The notes under the pieces were generated by a model, which did not search any database, was not told where the DNA came from, and worked only from the letters and a program-made list of their open reading frames with translations. Both the position numbers and the translations under genes were made by a program. Source: an uncultured Chlorobiaceae bacterium (GTDB lineage: Bacteria; Bacteroidota; Chlorobiia; Chlorobiales; Chlorobiaceae). Taken from it: 7,028 bases of DNA. This document shows, in pieces, positions 1 through 5,309 of the stretch. The DNA lies in assembly GCA_903838095.1 (NCBI GenBank), contig CAILXE010000110.1, positions 1 through 7,028 of the forward strand. Reading direction: 5' to 3'. Each line of letters starts with the position of its first letter. Within the stretch, counting starts at the first letter, position 1.

Positions 1-4
1 AATG

Positions 5-26
5 AAAAAAACTTAATTTTTAGGTT
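5..26 (-). terminator. Weak terminator-like hairpin after the PilZ pair
   Basis: On the minus strand AACCTAA-AAA-TTAAGTT (one C-A mismatch) is followed by a T7 run (11-5), about 125 nt after the last PilZ stop. The stem is short and A/T-rich, so termination would be inefficient; the T tract is the best support. The window edge hides what follows. Positions 27-150 contain no credible gene on either strand. Confidence 0.3.
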
Positions 27-150
27 GCTTTCAGGTTAGGTAAGCGGTGGATGTATCTGGCTCCTATGTGCATGGCTAGTTACGCCACATGGGAAGCAGG
101 ATCAACCAAGGGTGCAAGGGTACAAGTTACTGGACAGTTGAAAGATGCTT

Positions 151-822
151 TTACGCAGTCTGTATCCTCTCGCGGAGTTGTCGGCGTTGTTCGCTGAGGC
201 AGCAGGATATGATAAAATCTTTTTCTTTCTGAGAAAGGTTGTCGAATTGTAATGCTATTTTCCAGCGTTCTTTGCGTAATCTTGTCATGCGGATTATATG
301 GGCTTTGCAGTGTATGTCCTCGTCAGTATTGGGGAGATTGATATGAAGAAGGATGCGTTGTTTGTTTGGAAACTCTGTTGGGAAAATCGCCAGTGTACCG
401 CCTCCAGAAAGATCGAGGGTTTCGCCGGTAAAAGTCCAAGCGCGGGCTCTTTCGTCGGGGCCAGGTTCGTAACTGGCGGTAATCGTGGTTCGCAGTTCGG
501 CACGGTAAAAAGCACGCATGGAGGTTGGGTCAATGGGCTTTTGGGCAAGTAGCTCCAGTACTCGATCTCCTTTGATTGCTTCTATGTCGGCTTGGAAAGT
601 GACTGTTTTTTCTTCATTTTTGACAACTACGAGGCAACTCAAGTTAGTGTTAATGTTCGTTGGGATCTGTTTTGGCGGAAAGACCATAAAGAAATGAGGA
701 GAGGTTGACTCCTTGTAGATACATTTTAGTTGCACGGAGCTGCCGTCTAAAAGTTGCATGTTGATTTCAGCAGCCTGGCTGTCTGGAATCTCTTTTATGA
801 GATCAACGAGAGAAGATGGCAT
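151..822 (-). CDS. PilZ domain c-di-GMP-binding protein, second YcgR-like paralogue
   Basis: A 223-aa PilZ protein with the same layout as its upstream neighbour. The N-terminal YcgR-type domain covers about 1-97. The PilZ domain covers about 100-210, with RAFYR (103-107) as RxxxR and DLSGGG (137-142) as DxSxxG, so c-di-GMP binding is expected. Segments alignable with the paralogue include the IPD of the N terminus, xSPHF/TAPHF at about 41-45, LDLSGGG/IDLSGSG, LAIF, and a C-terminal QRRxLR. The ATG at 822 has no Shine-Dalgarno (TTTATCCCA precedes it), so translational coupling across the 55-nt gap is possible. It is the last gene of the minus-strand series in the window. Roles in motor braking or other c-di-GMP output are inferred. 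Confidence 0.9.
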   Translation of the reverse strand: MPSSLVDLIKEIPDSQAAEINMQLLDGSSVQLKCIYKESTSPHFFMVFPPKQIPTNINTNLSCLVVVKNEEKTVTFQADIEAIKGDRVLELLAQKPIDPTSMRAFYRAELRTTITASYEPGPDERARAWTFTGETLDLSGGGTLAIFPTEFPNKQRILLHINLPNTDEDIHCKAHIIRMTRLRKERWKIALQFDNLSQKEKDFIISCCLSEQRRQLRERIQTA

Positions 823-877
823 TGGGATAAATAAAGTATGATAGATGGAAAAGGAACTGTTGTTTTCTTACAGGCCA

Positions 878-1582
878 TTATGATTGATCTTTGACCTGGA
901 CATTGAGGCGAAGCAGGCGACGCTGAGTAATCAGACATTGGCCAATGATTTTGTCCCGGTCTTCGTCGTTGATCTCTTCAAAGTGATACGCGACAACATA
1001 TCTGTTTTTTTCTACCTCTGATATCCTGACTGAACGGGCCAGAAAGGATAAAATATTGCTACGATCGTCATGCAGAGATAGTTGGATTTTGACCAGTTTA
1101 TCGGCTGGTGGCTCTTCATGAAAAATTGCAAGGAGACCGCTGCCGCTGAGATCAATGATTGTTCCTGAAATCTGCCAATATTCTTCTGGCGCATCAAGAT
1201 CTCCTTCAGAATATCGGGAGCTGGCAATAATCGGTACGGTGTAATCAACCCGGAAGTATTCGCGCATCTGCTCATGGCTGATGGTCTTGCGGGAGATCAA
1301 CTCAATAACTTGGCTATTGATTACTTGCGTGATCATGGCCTCAATGGAAACACTGTGGCCGGCCATATCCAGGTTGATGATGCAGGGTGTTTTGGTGTCA
1401 ATGATGTCAACCGGCAGGGTACCTGGCTCAAACAGGAGATTGAAATGGGGAGCGGTCGTCTTTTGAAAGATACATCGTTCCCGGTGTTGTTTGTTTGTTC
1501 CCTGGAGCGGCAAAAAGATTCGGACCGGCTTAGTGTCGGGAATGTCAGTGATGAAATCAGTTTGAGTGGTCACAATAAGCAA
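878..1582 (-). CDS. PilZ domain c-di-GMP-binding protein, YcgR-like
   Basis: A 234-aa two-domain PilZ protein. Residues 1 to about 100 form a beta-rich YcgR-type N-terminal domain. The PilZ domain covers about 104-215 and has both c-di-GMP-binding motifs: RxxxR as REYFR (107-111) and DxSxxG as DLSGSG (144-149). YcgR-like proteins bind c-di-GMP and act at the flagellar motor to slow or bias rotation; this specific role is inferred from family and location. The start is TTG at 1582, since no ATG lies between it and an in-frame upstream TGA; an in-frame GTG at 1573 is an equal alternative, and no strong Shine-Dalgarno decides. It is paralogous to the next gene, 55 nt downstream. It follows the 134-aa gene by 158 bp, with its own possible sigma-28-like promoter. 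Confidence 0.88.
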   Translation of the reverse strand: MLIVTTQTDFITDIPDTKPVRIFLPLQGTNKQHRERCIFQKTTAPHFNLLFEPGTLPVDIIDTKTPCIINLDMAGHSVSIEAMITQVINSQVIELISRKTISHEQMREYFRVDYTVPIIASSRYSEGDLDAPEEYWQISGTIIDLSGSGLLAIFHEEPPADKLVKIQLSLHDDRSNILSFLARSVRISEVEKNRYVVAYHFEEINDEDRDKIIGQCLITQRRLLRLNVQVKDQS

Positions 1583-1633
1583 TCTCTGATTGTTTAGGAG
1601 TCGTCACGAAAGAACAATGACATTTCTAATCAT

Positions 1634-1662
1634 TTATCGGGCTGAAGCACGACCTGCATTTG
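1634..1662 (-). promoter_or_regulatory. Possible sigma-28-like promoter for the PilZ pair
   Basis: On the minus strand CAAA (1662-1659), 17 nt, then CCCGATAA (1641-1634). The -10 matches GCCGATAA at 7 of 8 bases, but the -35 has one mismatch and the spacer is two bases longer than consensus. It reads toward the PilZ gene starting at 1582, with a predicted start near 1627. In enterics the c-di-GMP effector YcgR is a sigma-28 gene, which makes the site plausible. The 158-bp gap containing it would otherwise be unexplained. Confidence 0.35.
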
Positions 1663-1713
1663 CCCATCAAACAAGCAATCGTAGGTTGGGATTCAGTGCG
1701 ACGGCACCTTTCT

Positions 1714-1727
1714 TGTAATCGATCACA
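1714..1727. promoter_or_regulatory. Imperfect palindrome, possible operator
   Basis: TGTAATCGATCACA is a 14-bp palindrome with one mismatched pair, centred on ATCGAT. It lies upstream of the PilZ pair and just after the 134-aa gene. The TGT/ACA ends recall CRP/FNR-family sites, but the 8-nt inner spacing does not fit the usual TGT-N10-ACA. It is a weak candidate only. Confidence 0.2.
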
Positions 1728-1740
1728 TTTTTTTATACTA

Positions 1741-2145
1741 TCAGTCTTGAAAAGAACTATCAAGATTTCTGTGTGTTGTTGAGGGGGGTAGCGATTCTTT
1801 CAGTAATCTTTTTTTTACCAGGGAAGCCTGTTCCCCTATTTGGTCATAGATCAGGAGAACTTTGACAACGATGTCTTGATACGTCTTGATAAAATCGGCG
1901 TTGACGATCTCCGGGCCGGCAAGAGATAAGATGGCAATGAGTTGTTCATCTTGTTGTGCCAAATCTCGTTGCATCTTTGCGAGTTGGGTGCTACGCAGAA
2001 GAATCTGTTGGGGTGATAATGTGGCAATATCGATTGATAGAGAGGCTGCTGCTTGCTCCAGGAGGGTGTATAGTTCTATGGCGTTGCGGAAGGATTGTTC
2101 GACATCGATTATGGTGTGAGGGGAAGACAGATCAAGACCTGGCAT
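1741..2145 (-). CDS. Small helical protein of unknown function, flagellar locus
   Basis: A 134-aa protein, not recognised with confidence. It is Leu/Gln/Ala/Ile-rich, with long amphipathic helical stretches at about 14-35, 45-75 and 84-118 (for example LAKMQRDLAQQDEQLIAIL), no cysteine, no signal peptide and a polar C-terminal tail. Size, composition and position after fliS and another small helical protein suggest a second FliT/FlgN-like export chaperone or regulator. No diagnostic motif was found. The ATG at 2145 lacks a Shine-Dalgarno (CTACCCCTG precedes it), so translation may depend on coupling to the upstream gene 39 nt away, or the start may be another codon. It could alternatively be a lineage-specific accessory protein. 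Confidence 0.65.
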   Translation of the reverse strand: MPGLDLSSPHTIIDVEQSFRNAIELYTLLEQAAASLSIDIATLSPQQILLRSTQLAKMQRDLAQQDEQLIAILSLAGPEIVNADFIKTYQDIVVKVLLIYDQIGEQASLVKKRLLKESLPPSTTHRNLDSSFQD

Positions 2146-2184
2146 CAGGGGTAGATCGGGATAAATCCAGGATAAAGATAGCTG

Positions 2185-2637
2185 TTAGTGTGAATCATTA
2201 ATGATTCCACCATATTGAGATGGATTTGTCTGGCGATGGTATCCGTTCAGGGCTGCCTGCCCGTCCTGTATCTCTTTGAGCTCATGGGCCAGCAAGGATC
2301 TGATATTGTTTGCAGCTGAAAGCAGCGAATGGGTATGGGTCAAGATCTGGTGCATGATGTCCTGACGTTTGGAAAGTAAAGAATGATCGAGCCAGGCAGG
2401 ATGCATCTCTTTCATCTTCGTAATCAGGGTGTGATCAGCAAGGGCTGCCTGCTCCTGCAATTGCAATATCTCCGTTCCTTTGATGTCTAATGTTGCCAGG
2501 TTATTGTCACCGCTATTGCTGTTGATGGCTGCAAACAGGGTGAGGATATACTCATACCGCTTGATTGAACACTGGAGCAGGGTGTCAACCTCTTTCCTGG
2601 TTTGTTGTTGAGGTAGGGGCTCAGTCATATTTGTCAT
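2185..2637 (-). CDS. Small helical protein, possible FlgN/FliT-type flagellar chaperone
   Basis: A 150-aa soluble protein with no signal peptide or membrane segment. Residues 15-125 look largely alpha-helical, with heptad-like spacing. The C-terminal segment HELKEIQDGQAALNGYHR (118-135), then a polar end with QYGGI, resembles the ending of small flagellar export chaperones of the FlgN/FliT type; this is pattern recognition, not a profile hit. Position supports it: in enterics fliT follows fliD-fliS. The partner would be a hook-associated protein or FliD. The ATG at 2637 has no clear Shine-Dalgarno (GTGAAAAAAT precedes it), and an in-frame ATG at 2628 is an alternative. The gene is 152 bp after fliS and 39 bp before the next gene. 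The coding call is firm; the function is tentative. Confidence 0.75.
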   Translation of the reverse strand: MTNMTEPLPQQQTRKEVDTLLQCSIKRYEYILTLFAAINSNSGDNNLATLDIKGTEILQLQEQAALADHTLITKMKEMHPAWLDHSLLSKRQDIMHQILTHTHSLLSAANNIRSLLAHELKEIQDGQAALNGYHRQTNPSQYGGIINDSH

Positions 2638-2670
2638 ATTTTTTCACGTTGCAAGTTCTTATTGTATCTT

Positions 2671-2701
2671 TTTTGCTGATGAGTACGAATATTCAGCAAA
2701 A
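2671..2701. repeat. Hairpin adjoining the palindromic repeat
   Basis: TTTTGCTGA (2671-2679) and TCAGCAAAA (2693-2701) form a 9-bp inverted repeat with a 13-nt centre, directly abutting the MITE-like element. On the minus strand the structure is followed by more A residues rather than Ts, so it does not look like an intrinsic terminator for fliS. It may be a separate stem or the remains of a larger mobile or REP-like unit. Confidence 0.45.
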
Positions 2702-2763
2702 GCATTGAAACAGTTCCCTCTCCATGAGGGTGAGGGTGAGGGGGAATCCTTGTTTCAAATGCT
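2701..2763. repeat. MITE/REP-like palindromic intergenic repeat
   Basis: Terminal inverted repeats AGCATTGAAACA (2701-2712) and TGTTTCAAATGCT (2751-2763), differing by one base insertion, bound a G/C-asymmetric interior with CCCTC-TCCAT-GAGGG (2716-2730) and tandem GAGGGT units. Similar CCCTC/GAGGG repeats with GTTTCAA-type ends are, from memory, common between genes in environmental proteobacteria; this was not checked against any database. No target-site duplication is obvious. It lies in the fliS to 150-aa gene gap and can fold in transcripts from either strand. Confidence 0.55.
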
Positions 2764-2789
2764 CTAAGTATTAATCAACTCCAGTGTTG

Positions 2790-3248
2790 TTATCCTGCGG
2801 CATTAAGTGCCACGTACACTTTTTTGGGCTGATTGTTTTGTTCGTGTTCACGTAATGTAGTTGATCCTTCCTGTTGCTGATGGTTGATGTCAATGGCCTG
2901 GCCCCAGGTCTCGCGGAGATCAACCAGCAGACCTTCAACGGTTTTCAGCTTTTCTCCGGTGGTATCTTTGCGGGCAGCACTCAGTTCCCGAATCATAAAT
3001 TGATAGAGTCCATCTAAATCAGCAGCAATCTTACCGCCGATATCATGGTTCAGGGTATTGGAGAACTCGACAATAATGGCCATGGTCTTGCTGATTCGCT
3101 CCAGCTTGTGCACCTGATTTCCCTGTTCTTCCGCCATCATGGCCTGACGGGTAAAACGGATCGCGCCATCGTAGAGCATGATCAGGATCTGCTCAGGGGT
3201 GGCCGTATAGATATGATTCTGCTTGTATTGATCCAAATAGGCATTCAT
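2790..3248 (-). CDS. fliS: Flagellar export chaperone FliS
   Basis: A 152-aa FliS, the cytosolic chaperone that binds the C-terminal D0 of flagellin and prevents premature polymerisation before export. Diagnostic family segments are YLDQYKQNHIYTATPEQILIM (4-24), LYDGAIRF (25-32), the LNHDIGGKIAADLDGLYQF block (66-84) and LRETWGQAI (111-119). Family members are usually about 120-135 aa; here residues after about 122 form a polar Gln/Glu/Asn-rich tail ending KKVYVALNAAG. The gene starts 2 nt after fliD, with AAAGGGA inside the fliD 3' end as a moderate ribosome binding site. The genes after it are separated by a 152-bp gap containing a repeat. Confidence 0.95.
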   Translation of the reverse strand: MNAYLDQYKQNHIYTATPEQILIMLYDGAIRFTRQAMMAEEQGNQVHKLERISKTMAIIVEFSNTLNHDIGGKIAADLDGLYQFMIRELSAARKDTTGEKLKTVEGLLVDLRETWGQAIDINHQQQEGSTTLREHEQNNQPKKVYVALNAAG

Positions 3249-3250
3249 GG

Positions 3251-4738
3251 TTATTTCCCTTTGATCATGCTGCTGAGCATATCCATCTGTTGAGTAAGAA
3301 ATGTTGACTGGGCATTCAGACCGCTGACGAGTTTTTCCATCGCGGTATATTGGGCTCGGAGTGTGGCCTCTTTTTTGACCATTCGTGGTTCCATATTCAG
3401 GACTTGATCATTGATGCGGGCGACAGTCTGGTCATAGCTTTTCTTTTTATTGGCATACATCCCTGTTGATCCATTGGTAATGTTCAGCAGGTAATAGTTC
3501 ATTTTTTTCATGGCCCCATCAACGCTACCTTCTCCGGCTAGCAGGCTGACGGCGCTATCAAAATTATTCTGGAGGGCTGCATCCAGCTTGGTGTTGTTCT
3601 GAGTCAGGGTTCCATCCAGGTTTGTGGTGATGCCGAGCTGAGACAAGACACTGAGTGAGCCGCTGGTCTTGGTAACCGAGCTCAGGACAGACTGTAATCC
3701 GTTTTTGACGCTATTGATCGAGGCGTCGCCCCGCAGGACAGAGCCGAGGAGATCAGGGGTGGTCGTGTCCGTTGTCGTAGTGGCGCTTCCTTTAAATTCG
3801 GGATAGCCAGAGAGTATCCAGTTCATGACCTTGTTGTAGCTGGTCACAAAGGTGGTTAATTTTTCCTTCAGAGCGCTGGTGTCTGGTTTAATCTCCAGCA
3901 GGGATGTTTTGTATGGCGGAGTTCCTGTCACCGCCTCACTGACACCATTGAGATTAAGGGTGACACCGCTGATTGTTCCACTGAGCGTGTTGTTGTTGCT
4001 TACTATCTCCGTGCCATCCACAAGGATTTTGGCCTGCTGGGCAGTTTGAACCGGAACAGCAGCGGCAAAAGTAATGGGAGTTGTTCCATCATCGGCTATC
4101 AGGGTACTTGCAACGCTAAAGGTGGTACTGGCATCGGCGCCGGTGAAGACCATGTGATAGGCGGTCGCGCTGTTCGTGCCATCGTTGATGATAGTGGCCT
4201 TGACCCCGGTGGTGGTGGATTGTGCATTGATGGCTGCAGCCAGACCAGACAGGGAGTTGTTGGTTGAATCGACAGAGATAACGGTGTTTTTAGTGCCATT
4301 GGTAAGGGTAAAGGTGCCTGTGCCAAACACCGCGTCTGTTTGTGAAGAGAAGCCATTACTAATGTTTTTTTGCACCTGGGCCAGTTGTTTAACGGCGATG
4401 GTATAGCTGCCGCTGCTGGCATTGGTGCTGGTGGCGGTAAATGGCGCCCCCGTGCTTACAGAGACACTGGTCGATTTGACCTGACTGGTGAGAGACATGG
4501 CACTGACTGCGCTTTTCAGGGTGTCAATGGTACCCTTGAATTGGGCGTAGGCGGCAAGGCGATCGGCTTCGGCTGTTTTTTTTGCTTCCAACCTAGTAAT
4601 GGGCATCCGTTCAATCTTCATCAGTTTGGTGACGATTGAGTCAGTGTCGAGGCCGGTGGCAAGCCCGCTGAAGGTAGTTGCCGATGATGATGTGGATGAT
4701 GTGCTTGCCGTGCTTGTCGTACTTGATATGGTTGACAT
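3251..4738 (-). CDS. fliD: Flagellar filament cap protein FliD (HAP2)
   Basis: A 495-aa FliD. It caps the growing filament tip and inserts exported flagellin subunits, and is itself exported by the flagellar type III system. Residues 1-22 are a Ser/Thr-only low-complexity extension. The canonical FliD N-terminal motif FSGLATGLDTDSIVTKLM follows at 23-40. The middle holds beta-rich variable domains, including a flagellin-IN-type unit around 141-207 (INAQSTTTGVKATI). The C-terminal FliD domain covers about 285-495, with a predicted coiled-coil end (EATLRAQYTAMEKLVSGLNA, then FLTQQM). Length is normal. The start is supported by GGAGGT (4752-4747) before the ATG. The stop TAA lies 2 nt from the fliS ATG, indicating co-transcription and probably coupled translation. 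Confidence 0.96.
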   Translation of the reverse strand: MSTISSTTSTASTSSTSSSATTFSGLATGLDTDSIVTKLMKIERMPITRLEAKKTAEADRLAAYAQFKGTIDTLKSAVSAMSLTSQVKSTSVSVSTGAPFTATSTNASSGSYTIAVKQLAQVQKNISNGFSSQTDAVFGTGTFTLTNGTKNTVISVDSTNNSLSGLAAAINAQSTTTGVKATIINDGTNSATAYHMVFTGADASTTFSVASTLIADDGTTPITFAAAVPVQTAQQAKILVDGTEIVSNNNTLSGTISGVTLNLNGVSEAVTGTPPYKTSLLEIKPDTSALKEKLTTFVTSYNKVMNWILSGYPEFKGSATTTTDTTTPDLLGSVLRGDASINSVKNGLQSVLSSVTKTSGSLSVLSQLGITTNLDGTLTQNNTKLDAALQNNFDSAVSLLAGEGSVDGAMKKMNYYLLNITNGSTGMYANKKKSYDQTVARINDQVLNMEPRMVKKEATLRAQYTAMEKLVSGLNAQSTFLTQQMDMLSSMIKGK

Positions 4739-4776
4739 CTCTGTTTACCTCCGAGAAGAAACACCTTCCCTGCTTG

Positions 4777-4801
4777 CGGTGAAAACGACATTTTTCATCC
4801 G
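4777..4801 (-). promoter_or_regulatory. Hairpin in the flaG-fliD intergenic leader
   Basis: On the minus strand CGG-A-TGAAAA / ATGTCG loop / TTTTCA-CCG forms a 9-bp stem with one bulged A. It lies 25 nt upstream of the fliD Shine-Dalgarno. No T tract follows on either strand, so it is not a typical terminator. A processing or stability role for flaG-fliD mRNA is possible, but nothing in the sequence decides this. Confidence 0.35.
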
Positions 4802-4839
4802 GCACTGACCTGCGTACAGCTCTCTTTTACAACCTGCCC

Positions 4840-5190
4840 TTACGCCTTGGTATCTACAATATTCCCAGTCAGATCATTCAGCGCCGCCTTGAGTTTGAGC
4901 ATTTCTTCTGCTGGAATCTGGCGTACGACTGTGTTGGTTTTCTGGTCGTAGATCTTGACAACAAATTCCTTGTTGTCATTCTGTTCAAAGCGGACGCTGT
5001 AAAGACCATTTTCGGTAACCGCTTTGATCTGGCTGAGCAGTTCTTCCGACTGGACTCCTTTTTCTGCGGGAGCAGCCTGCGGAGTATCCGCAACCTTTTC
5101 CTTGTTCTTCCGTTGGGCGTCTATCTGTTCGGGGGCCTGGGGTTTTTGTTGAACAGCTCCACCTACACTGGCGGTTATATCTATATTCAT
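4840..5190 (-). CDS. flaG: FlaG family flagellar protein
   Basis: A 116-aa FlaG family protein. FlaG is a small protein encoded beside fliD in many polar-flagellate bacteria and is linked to filament length and cap function; its biochemistry is poorly known. Residues 1-48 are a polar, probably disordered Gln/Lys/Ala/Pro-rich tail. Residues 52-112 are the conserved domain: a beta region (YSVRFEQNDNKEFVVKIYDQ) followed by the hallmark TNTVVRQIPAEEMLKLK (about 85-101) and the terminal segment LTGNIVD. Length is normal for the family. The start is supported by the Shine-Dalgarno AGGGAGGAG. It sits between flagellin (119 nt upstream) and fliD (101 nt downstream). No sigma-28 match was found directly upstream, so read-through from the flagellin promoters is likely. 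Confidence 0.92.
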   Translation of the reverse strand: MNIDITASVGGAVQQKPQAPEQIDAQRKNKEKVADTPQAAPAEKGVQSEELLSQIKAVTENGLYSVRFEQNDNKEFVVKIYDQKTNTVVRQIPAEEMLKLKAALNDLTGNIVDTKA

Positions 5191-5196
5191 GGTTCG

Positions 5197-5217
5197 CTCC
5201 TCCCTTTTTACAAAGGG
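5197..5217 (-). promoter_or_regulatory. Small hairpin overlapping the flaG Shine-Dalgarno
   Basis: On the minus strand CCCTTT-GTAA-AAAGGG forms a 6-bp stem (5217-5202). Its 3' arm overlaps the first Gs of the flaG ribosome binding site AGGGAGGAG (5205-5197), which lies 6 nt before the ATG at 5190. The stem is weak and leaves GGAG partly exposed, so any effect on flaG translation would be modest. Confidence 0.35.
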
Positions 5218-5219
5218 AC

Positions 5220-5247
5220 GAGGGACCGGCCGCGAAGCCGGCCCCTC
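5220..5247 (-). promoter_or_regulatory. GC-rich hairpin between flagellin and flaG
   Basis: In minus-strand RNA an 11-bp stem (GAGGGGCCGGC pairing with GCCGGUCCCUC, one G-U pair) closes a 6-nt loop, about 63 nt after the flagellin stop. No U tract follows (the next bases are GTCCCTTTG), so it is not a canonical intrinsic terminator. It could slow 3'-5' decay of abundant flagellin mRNA, or partly attenuate transcription so that flaG-fliD-fliS are made at lower levels. The structure is clear; the role is inferred. Confidence 0.55.
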
Positions 5248-5309
5248 TTGGTTTTACAGCCTTCAGTCCTTAACCTTCAGACTGCGGCTTTGTTACCCTT
5301 CACTCTTTC

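Noticed and set aside
63..93. Inverted repeat CCTATGTG / CACATGGG with a 15-nt loop after the PilZ pair
   Set aside because: In minus-strand RNA it contains a C-A mismatch and has no adjacent T tract, so it is too weak to call a terminator; it could be chance.
1274..1597. Plus-strand open frames over the first PilZ gene, and similar ones over fliD and flagellin
   Set aside because: They are antisense to genes with clear conserved motifs and have no ribosome binding site or family signature.
4760..4839. TAAA and GCCGGATG in the flaG-fliD gap as a sigma-28 promoter for fliD
   Set aside because: The spacing is 22 nt and the -10 box deviates from GCCGATAA, so the match is not credible.
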